64,000 nucleotides of DNA from Psilocybe azurescens (lineage: Eukaryota > Basidiomycota > Agaricomycetes > Agaricales > Agrocybaceae), in the NCBI GenBank assembly GCA_023853785.1, contig JAJIRX010001023.1, positions 1-64,000 of the forward strand, given 5' to 3'. The position numbers were made by a program, and so were the translations under genes. The notes beneath the pieces were generated by a model that made no database searches, was not told where the DNA came from, and worked only from the letters and a program-made list of their open reading frames with translations. Below, piece by piece: positions 45,533-58,344 of the stretch (the first letter of the stretch is position 1; the number at the start of each line of letters is the position of its first letter).

Positions 45533-48500
45533 TTACCGTGGGCTAGTGAGACGAGGACCTAGTGGTCTTCTTACACCTTGATTATTAGCTGCGGAGATGG
45601 GTGGCAGCGAAGCCGTCTGCAGAATCATTTGACGCATTAAAGCCTCCATCGAATCGAACCGGCGTTCCACATTGGCTTGCATAATCGCCAGTCGCTCTTC
45701 GACGCGGTTCTCCAGCCTGCTCATACGCTCTTCGACCTTAGCGTCGATTGCTGCTAATCCAGCCGTCAATTTCTGCTCCATGCTCATGACGCGCTGCTGG
45801 AGAGTAGAAAGAATCTTCTCAGTGCTTGTATGCTTCCCCGCGACAGCGCTATCTTGTACTCTGACCAATGGATGATTGAGCTTGTGTCCCGGTGAAGGAC
45901 CCTCCGGTGAACTTCTCAACCTTCGGGAGTCGCAGTCAATGCAGATGTACGTATCGCGTGCTATAATAAACCATTTTTGGTATGACATGATACTTCAGAA
46001 AAATAAGCGCTTACTGCAAACCACGCAAGCCCAGCAAGGTATTGATACTGGCTTATTGCAACAGGCACAGATCAGTTCCAAGGTTCCTTCTTCAACGTCT
46101 TGTTGATGTGAATTTTTGATTCTGGGAGGGTACCAACAGATTCTATTGCGCGGAAGATTCCCTTCACACGGGTGATGACAGTCCGGGCAGATTCAACCAC
46201 TTTAGCGAAATAGAAGTCGTGTAAAGTCTCTTCAACCTTGACCATATCGTGCGAGGCGTCGTGGGTAAAACCGCGCTTCGTTGGCGTCTTATCGATACAT
46301 ATTGAACAGAGTTCGATGTTGTCCGAGAGATCTTCTGAGATGCAGTGTATGCATAGATTACGGCTTTTGGTTATCCTTCTTTCACACCAATCACAGCCCC
46401 ACGAGCTGAAGAAGAGTGATATCAATGAAGCAGTTAATCTGAGGTGAAATAACGTACGGGTGCCAAGGGAGCTTCTGGATCTCGAATTGAGACAGAGCAT
46501 GATAGAAACGGGCTTCCGACGGATTCAGCTCTCGTCGAAGATATTGCAACTCTGCAGTTTCGGTAACATCCAGCGGATTTTGAGGCGTGAGGCCCATGCT
46601 GACTATCAACGACCGAGTGGTTAGTTCAACAAATTGTTTTCGTTCCTTGAATCTAGCTTCTAAGAATTGTCGATACCATAGCTTTTCTCTTGCTTGATGA
46701 AGAGCAGCGTTGCATGCAAATTCCCATCTGGATCTTGCCGGATCTTCCAAGAATTGGTCGGGAGTGTATCGATACCTAACAAGTGAAGGCGGTGTCCGTC
46801 TCAAGAAGATTGGCTTGTAATAAGGCTCGTCCGGGTTGTCTTTTTTCTCTTTTGTCGCTCCAGCTCATCGTTATGGTGTCTTTCCTCATATTATACGCGC
46901 CTGATCCTGACTTGGATAGACCAGAGTCATCGTTTATGGCAAAATGGAAGTTGTAGCCTAGATCTGTCTGGCTGACCTGTCCTTCGAACGCGAATGTGGA
47001 AGAGAAATCTTCACCCTTTCCCTTCAGCTTCTTATGATCTCGTGTCATTCGGAAGGAAAGACGGAGGATATACGTGATAGATTCATGTCCTTCTGTACGA
47101 GAGCAGTGTCCCGTCCACGTGCCTTGGATTGGATGGGCAGTCAGAGAAAGACGATCGGGTTCGAACTCGTAGTAGTTGGTGGAATGGAATGCATCCTGTA
47201 TGCCGTATTTAAGGATCCTATCAACAGGAATGCTGGCGAGTTTTGACTTTATGATGTCTAATGATAAGGCCTCTTTGCCCAAGGAATCGGTCTCGCCGTC
47301 GTTAACCCAGGTACCGAAAGAGTTCTGGATAGGCGCCCGTTTGATGTCTCCATATGAAAGTTGGAACTGTAGTTACGTGAGACAGTGAGGCCTTATTGAG
47401 GCTACAAGTACTCACAATTCCAAAGGCAAAATTTCCGAGACGGCCGTGGACATCGAGACTCGTTTGTTTGAACACAGCTATGAGACACGTGACAGTTATT
47501 CGATAGCAGCGTAAAATTTTTGAAATTCTCTTTACCTTCTAAGTTTTGAATACGATAGTCGATCAATAACAATATCGACACTATAGACTCGCTGTGGGCA
47601 GCCAACTCTTCGGTGTCTATGACATGCTTGCACGCAATCATTATGACTTTCAAGTGGCGTCGCAATAGCAGATAAATAAGCGGGAAGACATACTAAGTAG
47701 TAAAGGTAAGCATCTCATATCTACTCCTCATGCGAACGTAGGAAGCTGGCACTCACACGTTCAATTCTGCCTTCTCCGGTGACGAGCGAGACTGTAGCAG
47801 GAGTATCCAACTCGAAGGCCACATCCTTTAGGTTATTGTTGATTCTCTCTTCTTCTGCGGTGGCATAGATTTCAGTTATCCTCGCCAAGTCTGAATCTTG
47901 CATGACTTTCGGGTTTGCTGAGCGAGTGGACCGCAGAAGGAGTTCGATCCTCCAGAAAGACTCATGAAAAAGATACTCGTCAACAGCCCGCCTATTCGAA
48001 GGAAGAACATGTTCCAAAGTTTGGAACATGGTTTGAACAAGCGAATAAATTTTGTTCTTATACATCGAAATGCTGGCTTGCCAACCTACGAGTGAACATG
48101 TTAGTCATCAAGGAAATAACGGTCTCAGTGCAGAACGAACCAACTGCCCAATAGGCTATCCAGTGCGGAAGGCTATCACACACTCTTCAATATCGCGCAC
48201 GCATTAGATATGAAATGGGCTAACCTCCACCCGTTTGGCCGATCTTTGACAAAGGTATTAACCTCCTTCACACTAACGAACCCTGTTCCATCGTCGTCCA
48301 CGGCTTCCAGGATGGGTTGAACGTAAGCTGCATTAATATACGTCAAGGCCCATTTATCATCCTGTCTCTTGAACATGCTGGAAGACGATCTCAAGGCCGG
48401 ACGAGTTGGTGACGCTATATTTGTTGCACGATCTATGGCTGGAGACGGTGGCTTGCGACGAGACTTTGCTCAGTTTATCGGTGTAGTAATCGTGAAGAGC

Positions 48501-50011
48501 TAACACGAAGTGTCGTGCTTTCACACTGCCTTTCCAGCTCTATCAAATCGGTAAATATTTCCAACTATCTGATATCTCTGACAAATGACTCACCATGTCT
48601 TTCCAGATTTTTTGAAGATCAGGGTCGATAATGTGATCGTGTGCACCAGCAGTCAGAGTCTGAATAACACGATCCGACTCAATTACAACCGTCTCCGCCA
48701 TGTGCTTGCTCTGCATCTCCAACTTCCTTTCGAAAAGAACCATATTGCGTTTAAACATCTCGTCGATATTCTCTGCCATCTCCTTCAGAAGTCTTTTTCT
48801 GATTGAAGGTAGGTCACTCGCTCGCCTCGATGCATCTCTCGCTGATATTCGAGAGGAGGATTCACCGCTTTTCAACACCAGTTCCTCCAGAACCTCGTCG
48901 TTATGAAGACAAGCTTTTACTCCACCGTGCTCTTCGATGAATTTTTGTAAATCCTTCTCTCGGGGAGTATCTAACCTGCGGAAAAGGGCCATGGTCTCTT
49001 GGATCTTGTCCTCGATAGACCGAAGGCGATCATTCACTACATCCAGTTTGTCGTTGGCAACGTCGACTCCTAAAGACGTATGCATGGCGAATGCGAGCTC
49101 GACCTTTCTCCTATATTCTTCGAATCGAGTAACATACTCGGCTAATCGCGTCTCGTAAGCAGTGGCTTTGATAGTCCTGGCTACGGGTATGACGTGTGAG
49201 TTAATCGAGTTAGTTAAGATGTTTTAGACCCACCCAAAACGCCTTTTTCACATACGCATCACAGTCTGATGAACAGGCCTTAACTTCTTTCGCGATGATA
49301 ACCATCAGACTCTTCAGTCGCTCCGCTATGGAGACTCCGTCGTGTCCTTGGACGTCCGAGTGGCGAAAATGTCGAAGCCTGGGGATCTGGTATTAGTGGT
49401 GAGTCCACTCCATTACACTTGAGTACTGACTCGAAGAAAACCGACATGAGATCTCGCATTTGAAACTTTATGGCGAGGACTTTTCGTTCGTTTTCTCTTC
49501 GCGCCACATCCATGGTGATGGCCAAGACAAAAGCCCCAACAGCAACTTCGCACAGTGAGTACGATGGATAGGTTCAACGGACACACACGTACCTCCAATA
49601 AAAGGGTGGATCTGGCCAAGACATTGTAGGCCCTTCACCGTAGCTTGGGCAGCTTCCGTAAAGGTGTTCATAGACTCCTCGATATTTTTGGACTCAGAGG
49701 TGTTCAAGCCTCGCGGCCGTGCAGCTATCAAGTCGGCGTTTGCTTCAAAAAGTTGTGGAACCACGCCCAGCGTGAATCTTCGGATGAGATGGAAGCGGCA
49801 TCTATACTATCTGTTATAATTGGTGAATGGACAACTTCAAGGCTGAAGAAATTGCCGATAACTTACCCTCCCTTCCGTTGCCTCTTTTATTCGTCAAAGG
49901 GACCGAAAGAGTCGACTTGTACGCTTCTTCATATAATATCTCATGCTCATATCCAGGCTCAGAGGTGAAATTGCTCGGAGTGAGGTATATCGTCGAAGTC
50001 TGGGGAGACAT
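45533..50011 (-). CDS. Large EF-hand / ZZ zinc-finger / coiled-coil protein
   Basis: Many short introns. ATG 50011 (MSPQTSTIYLTPSNFTSEP) opens a helical N-terminal domain (VAVGAFVLAITMDVARR, RFEEYRRKVELAFAMHTSLG, coiled DTPREKDLQKFIEEHGG). An EF-hand loop DDDGTGFVSVKE lies at about 48307-48272, then LPHWIAYWAVGW and a long helical part. A barrel-like segment has IQGTWTGHCSRTEG and DTITMSWSDK. A ZZ finger (CDWC, CIHC, CSIC, HDASH, about 46395-46240) follows, then a second cysteine module (CACC, CWACVVC, CIDC) and a C-terminal coiled coil (RMSRLENRVEERLAIMQ). Stop at 45533. Calcium-sensitive scaffold or cell-death regulator is inference. Frame breaks: TTTTT near 49750, near 48450, AAAAAA near 46845, near 46085; these may be sequence errors. 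Confidence 0.7.
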
Positions 50012-50446
50012 GGCTGCTAGCGAAAGCGCGGATACAAGTAACGCCGATCTTGTAATTTAGACTGATGAACGATATAAGTATGTTCAATATTGGCTTCTGT
50101 GTCACGTTCACACTGATGTATATCAATCTGAGCTGAGTGCGACAAAAGCCACCGTCTCTGTATGAGAATGCCGTAAGTGAGTGGTTAGTGGGGAAATAGA
50201 TCCCAGGATATTAAACATGATAATAAAGGCGAAACTCATCTTCAGGAAGACTGGATAGTCGTGATCCGCTTGTTCGATATATTTAACATTCGTTCTGCCA
50301 GCGAGGAGACTGGCTACTTGATATTATAGGTATGTGCTATCTGTGCCGTGAGATGTCCGAGCGAGAGAAAAGTTATAATTGGAATCACGACGTACGTTGG
50401 AACTTGGACGATAAAAGCCCCTTGGCAGGCGGCGCTGATTCGGGCG
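50012..50446 (-). promoter_or_regulatory. Upstream region duplicated with the EF-hand/ZZ gene
   Basis: This flank of the large gene is repeated, inverted and diverged, at about 27530-28045 in front of the truncated copy. The promoter therefore travelled with the coding sequence. No individual element can be assigned. Confidence 0.45.
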
Positions 50447-51521
50447 CTGATTTCACACTTCTACATCAGCTATCTTCCCTAGCAATGTGCGTTGTCGAAG
50501 AGATATGAGCGCGAAATCATTCTAATCTGAAAGAAAAGGAATAACAGCGTGGCTGCTTGTGAACAACACGGAAATTGGATTTGAAGTAGGTTTGAAAACA
50601 GGTCACACACCGTCGCCAGGTATTTGGACTAGCCGCTAGATCGTGACTTGCTCTTTAATCTTAACTAGCCAGGCAATTCTTATCCTCAAATGTACCTGTA
50701 TTCTGCGCTCGTGAGATTAGAGAGAATTTCACCATTGTACTGGGAATACAAAATCTCAGGCTTTCATGCCTTTAATCTTCTCAACCTTCACATCTGTGGA
50801 TATATGATATCTGATGAAAATTGATGGAAAGACAGTGGTGGATCAACTTGTTACTTGAGACACATTCTAAATGCGGGATGTACTAGTGGCCACTTGAGTG
50901 TTGTAGATCTCTACTAAGCGCTCATCTCCGCACTGCCTTGGGCCTTCAATTTCAGGGGTGTTTCACACTACACTATTATCAGTAATTGACCGTGAATACG
51001 TGGCATATGACATCATGCATCCCACCAAGGACTGAGGTTCTCTGATAACCTGCCAGTCCGAGTTTGGTGTTGACGGATAATGTCAGTTTGTAGCCCTTCG
51101 CAGTATTGAATAGCGTGTTTTCACTGCTTACAAATAGGTCCTATAGGTATTGTCTGAGCGAGCCATGAGGCCAGATACAATCATCATTCATGATACATAA
51201 TGATGTTCTCTATGAATGTAAGTAAAGTGACCTTCCGGCAGTAAATGGTAGTAGATAACCACATTAATTTCAAACATTTTATGTCTGTAAAGTTTGATTA
51301 ATTCTCACCTGAGTGTCGTCAAACAGATTTAAGTATGCGTCTACAACGAAAAGAACAAACTCTAAAAGTTTCAAGGAGTAGGAGCAATATGGGATGTCAC
51401 CGATAGGGGCTCGGGGAATTGATCGACATTCCACGGAGGTTAACCTTAAAATCCACATGTGGGAATTTGAACTAAAACGGCCGTGGCGACCAACAACATC
51501 TAGCTCTTTGCCTCTACTTCC
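50447..51521. other. No gene seen
   Basis: A/T-rich intergenic sequence between divergent genes. No frame above 60 codons with a domain. Confidence 0.6.
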
Positions 51522-52720
51522 ATGGCCATTGCAGCAGAACCTCCCTCAACACCTCCGGAGCTGGCCGATGCCTGCGACACGGCGACTGCGGACCCACCTC
51601 CACCATATCCGTCGAGAGAGCGACGGACGCGGACATCCAGGAGGGGCATCACTCCCGGATACAAATCTCACAAAGCTCGTCTGGCGATGGACATTATCTT
51701 GCAGACGAGGCAGGGCTCCCGCCGCACACGGACGAGGATGCTCTGCCAACGGAAACAACACCATTTCTAGGTTCACATTCACATCCGCGGTATGGACACC
51801 AGGGGGCTGCAACAGGGAGGCCACGTTCCCATTCGTATACAAGCACTATGTCGGCTGCGCCGTCGTTGGCTCACACTGTGCTTTCATTGTTCCAGGGGGA
51901 TGAAGATGACACACCGTTGAGAGAAGTTGGTCATGATCGTCAACCTCCGATAGAAAGTAGTGGGTCGTTAGTCTCATCTCAGAGACAAGGAACGGGGTTC
52001 CTCTCCGGAGCTGCATGGAAGCGATACTTCCGACCGATATTCGTCAGATCGTACTACAGATCACTATTCCACTTGACTGTGGTTAATTTTCCCTATGGTT
52101 TGGTGGCATGGATCTACTTGTTTGTGTTCACAGTGGTACGTCGCATCCAGTACAAACTTGCCCAGCGAATCTACAGCTCAGATCCATTGAAAGACGGGAA
52201 CAACGCTTCTGGTGGCGCTTCCTCTGGGAGCTGTTCTTTGTTTCTTCGATCTGCTTGGTGCTAGAGCATTCTCTCGAGGCGAACTTGCTCTCCAAACCAG
52301 GTTTCATGCTCCACTCATCCATACTCCACCTTATCCGCCCCGGCCCATATTCACCCGATATCGAGAACCAACATCAGTTGAGGTCGAGATGGGACATACA
52401 AGACAAGGTCTTGTTCGCGAAAACTCTTTTTATAAGAACACATATGCCATGGTACGTCGTCGTCGTCGTCGTCGTTGCAATTCAGGATTCACAACTCCGT
52501 CGTCCTGTAGTTTACGGACCCCACATCCTATCAAGCACTCTTTTATTTCCTTGTTATCAAACCTGCCATCACGCTGCTTATCTCCATTGCTATTATTGCC
52601 ATTGGCATCCCGGCTATTATCCTCGTCCTTCCTGCACCCGCCATGTTGAGAGCAGTAAGAAAGGTCGGGATCTGGCAGGCGAATGTCGCTGTGGATGGTC
52701 TGTATGTTGCTGTCCGATGA
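51522..52720 (+). CDS. Multi-pass membrane protein, possible Sensor-domain family
   Basis: ATG 51522 (MAIAAEPPSTPPELADACD) begins a polar N-terminus. The frame changes near 51643 in GGGG, where one more G would restore it, and continues LADEAGLPPHTDEDALP. Core: GFLSGAAWKRYFRPIF, LFHLTVVNFPYGLVAWIYLF (first membrane helix), intron 52136-52193, TTLLVALPLGAVLCFFDLLG (second), intron 52452-52510, then FYFLVIKPAITLLISIAII and IGIPAIILVLPAPAML (further helices). It ends GIWQANVAVDGLYVAVR, stop 52718-52720. The layout resembles the Sensor family (PF13796) as found in mushrooms; that assignment is from memory and moderate. Substrate or signal unknown. Confidence 0.7.
52452..52510 (+). other. Intron whose donor runs into a (GTC)n microsatellite
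   Basis: The donor GTACGTCGTCGTCGTCGTCG is the start of about seven GTC repeats. The acceptor is CTGTAG at 52510. The exons on either side join in frame (YAM-FTDPTSYQ). Confidence 0.7.
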
Positions 52721-52999
52721 TACTATTTATTGCTCTGTTTGTTTAATCTTGTAGATATACTATCAATTCATGGATTTTTTGCCTCCACACGCAGCGCTCG
52801 CCTCCATGGTCAACTTTCTCATCTTCCCACCCACCTAGGTTTCGTCTCTCCAACGTCTGTCATATTTACAAGTTTCAATGCCACTCATGACCACATTACT
52901 TTATCGCGTGAATTGTCCAAGAATTGTCTACTCGACTCCGGATTATGGGTTTCTTCAATCTTGTTCTTGCAGTTTTTGTTCCGTACCTATCGTTGTCAC

Positions 53000-53790
53000 T
53001 ATGGATCAAATAGGAATCATCTTATCAAACAAAAATGCCAGAACTTGGGGTCGAGGCACAAGCCGATTGGCCTTTTCGTCCATTACGTCATGATTATAAT
53101 ACTCATTATCACCTCGTAGTCCGTATGCCGCATGAATAGGCTCCCGCCTTAGATATATTTTGTTGATGGTCCCAACAAATTTCGCGTATTCGAGCACATG
53201 TTCCTCTATGTTCAGCTTCGCGGAGCGTTCAAATATGATGGTGACATTCTCCAACGCTGCGCGTATGCTCGAAGACGAGGGATTCATTCGATTGATAATA
53301 AATTTCTAAAGGGTCCCATCTTATAATAAGTTCATTTTGGCGAAGATTTCAAATATCTTCAAGCTTGGGAGGAAAGACGTCTTTTAAGCCGCGGAATATC
53401 GTCTGAGATTTCCCCCTCGCCGTTTTCATCCATAAAAGATGACGAAAATCCATGACACAGCTGTAATTAACGAAGTTGGGATAGACACTCGAGGGAAACC
53501 CAAATAAATTAGGTCCAATTTCTTGATGCGTTAAGGTGGACTGACTTTCGAATATTTTCCGCATATCTGCATCTGTAAAGTTGAAAGCATCAATTGACAA
53601 CTGCTCCAATCGTAATGAGCTCTGAAACAGAGAAGTAAAGGGGACGGGCGTCAAATGATCATTGAAGACATCGGCAGTGTTGTAGTATTTTGTTGATAAA
53701 AATGCGATCCACCACAGCTGAGGTGCGTTTATAAGGCTAAAGATCCCACCATTGCGAGTATCGAAGTCTGAAGAAAGTGCGATTGATCAT
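53000..53790 (-). pseudogene. F-box/LRR-type protein fragment
   Basis: Minus-strand sequence after a TTTCTTCAG acceptor-like site (about 53775) reads GGIFSLINAPQLWWIAFLST, then SLRLEQLSIDAFNFTDADMR and a stretch to PPKLEDI (stop about 53349). A further frame 53287-53006 has AALENVTIIFERSAKLNIEE. The spaced Leu and 'NAPQLxxI' pattern is that of the LRR part of mushroom F-box proteins. No F-box is seen and the N-terminal half is missing. Confidence 0.45.
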
Positions 53791-54682
53791 CTTTCGTCGA
53801 TGATATTGTAAGCCTGGCGCTCCAGTCTTACCACAGCCCTTTCTACATTATCTTATCTTCTAATTTACGTACACGTGACCGCGATCCCCAACCCATTCCT
53901 TCGACACCGACTTCTCTCTTACATTATGCACCGTACACACCTGTAGCCCATTCAGTCGTTCTATCAATATATAGTGGTCCTGTTATTCTCCACGTGTCTC
54001 TCAGTGAGCCTGGTGACGCCAGGCTTTCAGATATAGCGAGTTCTATATTGCTAGTGTTGGTGATCTTGCTGATCAGCAGCAATTGAGTGGGTAGTATTGA
54101 TTGGTACGTACCCTGGTTTCAGAGTTAGTTACATTACAAAAGTCGCAACGATAATCGATTAGCGCCCGAGATTGAACAGTGATGGTCGCGGTTGCTCAAA
54201 AAGCCCGACGAAAAGTCCATTCGGTTGTCGGAGAAGAGAAGATAAATCTGCATAGCATTCAAATTATCATGATCATCCCGTTCCAATATCCAAAGGCCAG
54301 AGCGAACCTTGGTAAAAACTGGGACAATGTCTAGCACTACACCGTCTACAATTCTTCTACTCTTGCTCAACTTTCATGGTAGGTCAAGCCTCGCTGCCTA
54401 CTATACACTCTTCTACCTTTTTCGTCTTGTAGATAACAAATATATACCACGACATTCTCTCGTACTCCATTGTCATCTTCATCGGAATTGGTAGTATCCA
54501 CTTCCATTCGAGTCGTTAAACATTTCAGACTTCAGTTCCAACTTCTTCCTTTCTGAGCGATAGTAACATGTCAATGTAATTTTTGTAAAATGATTTTCTT
54601 GTAATAAGGCAAATTATCATAATAAAGGCAAGGCAAAGACCCTGTGGGTGGTCTATTTCATTAAAGACGTTCTTATTATTTT
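53791..54682. other. No gene seen
   Basis: A/T-rich intergenic sequence with short frames only (54134-54370 minus, 54309-54494 plus), neither with a domain. Confidence 0.6.
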
Positions 54683-56696
54683 TTAAGTAGATGTTTTAAT
54701 CGCCATATAGCAAGCATCTACTTTCACCTTTCTTTTCGAAGTCGAATAAAAAAGTAAAATAAAACCACCTATCATGGTTGCTACCCCCATAAACCCTGAA
54801 AGGCAATTAGCTACATACTATACTGAAGTTCGACACAAAAGCGATTCAATCAGACGTACCAACAAAAAGCTCAACACTCTTAAATCCAAATCCTCCGTAG
54901 GTCGCCTTTGCTTTTGTACCGGTATTGCGAAGGGAAGCCGCGATAATAGGCCCAATGATCGACGTCAACCCTTCTGCACTCATAAAGCATCCTAGAGCGA
55001 TGTTCGTGATATGATTGTGGGTCCCTGCGTCAAATATTATGAGTCAGAGACAAAGATTATAGATTACTTCGAGAATTAACCTCCTATCTCAGACGCAGCA
55101 ACAGGCCATATCGTAGGAAACGCTCCTCCCTGCCAACAGTTAGTAGAGGCAAGAGTTGGAATCCAACTATGTTAAATACTGACAAAACCTCCAAAAACCA
55201 TTGTTGCAAATGAAAATATCCATGCGAGGGAAGACGCGAATCCCCAGAAAATAAACGATGCTAACGCACAACCGATCCCACTCGCCATGATAACATATGG
55301 GTAGGGATACGAATCCGAGAAACGGCCAAACAAGACGAAGAAGAGTGCTGCCGCTGCATTGAAAAGGGACAGTACGAGTAGCGGTGGTAGTTTTTCTGAC
55401 GATAGCGACGAAGTGTACGTCGGTATAAACAAACTGACTGGAAAGAACCCCAGCGCTTGGATGACGGTGATGCCAATCTGGACGCATGCATGTGTCAGGA
55501 TTCGCAGGACGCTGGATAACGAAGCTAACATACGACACCAAAGAGCACCGGACTCTTCAGCAGAGATAAATCACGGGGTCGCCAAGGCTGCCGAGGGAAC
55601 TCGATGCTGGGCTTACAAGTAGGGACTCTTGGCTTGAGCCCCAGAATGGCAATCGCACAACATAGTCCGAATGTGAGCGCCCATATTCTGGTTTGGTATA
55701 AATGAAGTAACGCGTGTCAATTCATAAAGTCAAAAGTTTATACCCTCCACTGACCTCAAGGTCCAGCGGAAACCTACATATTCCAACAGATAACCCATCA
55801 TAAATGGGAAAATAAACCCCCCAACTCCAGAGCCGCAGAAGATGATCCCTGTGGCTAGACCTCTCCTTGCAACAAACCATTCTGGAAGCCATATCATAAC
55901 GGGCGAATACAAAAGGCCTGCGCTGAAACCAAAAACGAATCCCTGGAGGATAATTAAATGCCAGGTCTAATACGCCGGGACTTGGAGCTTAGCAGTTTGT
56001 CGTATGGTAACAGATAGGAGAAAACGAAATGCAGAACGCACCTTCGTCGCAAAGCTAGACAGGAATAGGGCGGCTACACAGACTACGAGCGAGATCCACA
56101 TCACAGGTCTTGCATATTCTGGATATCTCTGGTACACTAACATCGAGAGCCATGCCCTGAGCAAGCATTCAAAGAATATAATCGACAGTATACTTACGTA
56201 TAATAGCCAGAATCAACTCGAAGTACTGTATTCCTAGGGACGCCGTGCCAATCGTGGATATAGCAGCCGATGAGGATCCATTGAATGGTGGATTCTTTGA
56301 GTAGAAATCTGAATATCAAACGATGATAAATGATGGTAAGATATTCGCTGTATTGTCTCCAGGCACAAGTGAGGCGAGCGGATCCACCACTGAAATAAAT
56401 ACCTTGAAAAATCCCGTACGTGTTATTCCACCCCAGATCAACAGCTCAAAAGCAAAAGCCGAGGCACAAAACATCCATGCATTCCATCCCTGCAAAATCA
56501 AACGGGTTTGAATAAGAGATTGAACAACATACGCAACATGAAAGAGAAGAACAACCTCATCGACGGGCGGTAACGATGGATCTTCTCCAAATCCAGCGAA
56601 CACTGGCACAGACGTGGACGCGGACGAGTCGCCGTGTCGACCTTCACGGAGCTCGATATTGCCAAGATTGAACTCACAGTCTGTCTGTGTATTCAT
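54683..56696 (-). CDS. MFS transporter, monocarboxylate-carrier type
   Basis: ATG 56696 opens a hydrophilic N-terminus ending LPPVDE (exon 56696-56556). A 66-bp intron leads to GWNAWMFCASAFAFELLIW, the first membrane helix. Later exons carry GSSSAAISTIGTASLGIQYF, ARPVMWISLVVCVAALFLSS, FVFGFSAGLLYSPVMIWLPE with WFVARRGLATGIIFCGSGVG, ALGFFPVSLFIPTY, and NIALGCFMSAEGLTSIIGPI. The last exon ends KVKVDACYMAIKTST, stop 54683-54685. The order and motifs fit the fungal MCT-like major facilitator family, which moves small organic acids or similar solutes. One frame break, in CCCC at 56431-56434 (plus strand), would be repaired by one base (W-N-N-T-Y-G-I-F-Q). It is otherwise well preserved. Confidence 0.8.
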
Positions 56697-57770
56697 ACTG
56701 AAATAACGGGGAAGGGAATACTTCGTGGCAAACGAATGAATGTAAGGTTACAAAACTAAGTAGACTATATACGGAAATGGGCCGAATATTACTGGGGCCG
56801 ATTACCAGCTAGCGAGTAAAATCCAACAATTCACCCTCTCACTAGGCCGTCTATGAACATGAACCGATTTCTTCGTCACCGTCGTCGGGTGTCGGTTAAT
56901 GTCCTCCAGCGCGAACTCCATTATCAGACGAGGAGAATGTCGATCAGCTCGAGAGTCAAGGTTGATAACCGTCAAATGGGTCTCGCAGTTGCGCTGATAA
57001 TAACTAACTAGTCTTATCATACCTTTCCCAACGACATCGGTTACCAATCGATGTACCGCATGCACCAAAACTCTCCCCAACTCCAGTATTCCCTATGTAG
57101 CTCCCTATGTATGCACAACGTGCCTCAGAAATTCGGGAACGAGGTGACACTGGAAAGGGAGTAAATGAGTCAGAAAGTCAGAACCGACTTACTTGGCTCC
57201 GACTGTACATAGGCATTTGTCCTTTTTTTTTGTCATCGCTGATGATAAATTATCACCTCATCGTTCTCATCACACGCTCGAGTATACTTTTAAGCGGAAA
57301 GAACCAATGCACAGCGGACAACACGGCCGAACCCAACAGAGCACGTTCATGAGATAAACCAAGTTGGGGATCATATGCCACTCACTATTACTCACACCAA
57401 TACGTGGACATGAAACGGCAAGAGCCATCTTTAAGAGCCTCTGGTGTAGACCACTCAACTTGAGTTCCAATGGTCGGCGCCGAATCCGATTTCCCCCCAT
57501 ATGTGTGCTTAAAATAAGTCCAAGGTGGAGAACTACAGTCATTGTTTATTTCATCTTCCGTCCCTTCTAAGTTCTGCCTCTTTCCTAAATTTGGAATGCA
57601 ACACAACGGTTCGAGCTCAAGTTGGCGCACCTCACCTGCCCTACATAGCCCAAGATTGAAGAACCAACAGAGCATACAAGAAGTTCCGCGGGTAGGACAT
57701 GTAGAAGTAGATATGTAGATTGACAAGAAAAACACGCAATAAAAGAGAAAATGTGAAATCTCCAAAACCC
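56697..57770. other. No convincing gene
   Basis: Upstream region of the MFS gene and flank of the COG3-like relic. Overlapping short frames on both strands (for example 57080-56802 and 57765-57388 minus) have no domain. Confidence 0.5.
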
Positions 57771-57771
57771 G

Positions 57772-58340
57772 TCACTCAAACCGAAACTCACACTCGAGGT
57801 TCGACCCCAACTCATCCAGACTCCGCACACAGATTCCTTTGCCGGTACTACTGATGTGTCGGTTCGCTGATGTCGATGCTGCTGGATTGGGATGAGTTTG
57901 GTTGGTATAAAAGAGATGAGCGTGCAGATTGCGCGAGCGGAGGTCATCGTATAGGAGGTCACATGTTGTTTTGAGGTATTGGCTAGAAAAGAGGAGCAGT
58001 AGGAAAGCGAGTATGTGGTGGGGAGTGAGGGAGGAAAACGAGGGAGGGAGGGAAGAAGGGAAGCGGTCATCCATCAATCCATCAGTATATATGCGCAAAA
58101 ACCTCCGAAAAAAAGCACTCACTACAGCACCCTCCCCCGTCAAAGAGAACTTTACCGAATCACTCTCCCCGGGATCAAGACCCCTAATCTCCTAATCTCT
58201 TCCATGACGCGCGGGACGAGGAGCGCCTTGCGCGTGGCGAGGTACACGGCGTGGCATTCCGCGAGAAGGGCGGCGAGCTCGTCGGGCTACGCCTGCGCGC
58301 GCCGCTCGAGCTTGCCAGGCAGCGGGCGACGCGTGTGGAT
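57772..58340 (-). pseudogene. COG3 (Sec34)-like relic
   Basis: Minus strand from about 58300: PDELAALLAECHAVYLATRK then ALLVPRVMEEIRGLDPGESD. After a gap comes YLKTTCDLLYDDLRSRNLH (about 57965-57910). These blocks and their order resemble the Sec34/COG3 subunit of the Golgi tethering complex as I remember it from basidiomycetes; I could not check this. The frame is broken by a tandem 8-bp duplication CTAATCTC (58184-58199), and sequence between the blocks is missing. The end is truncated. A functional COG3 must be elsewhere. Confidence 0.45.
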
Positions 58341-58344
58341 ATGG

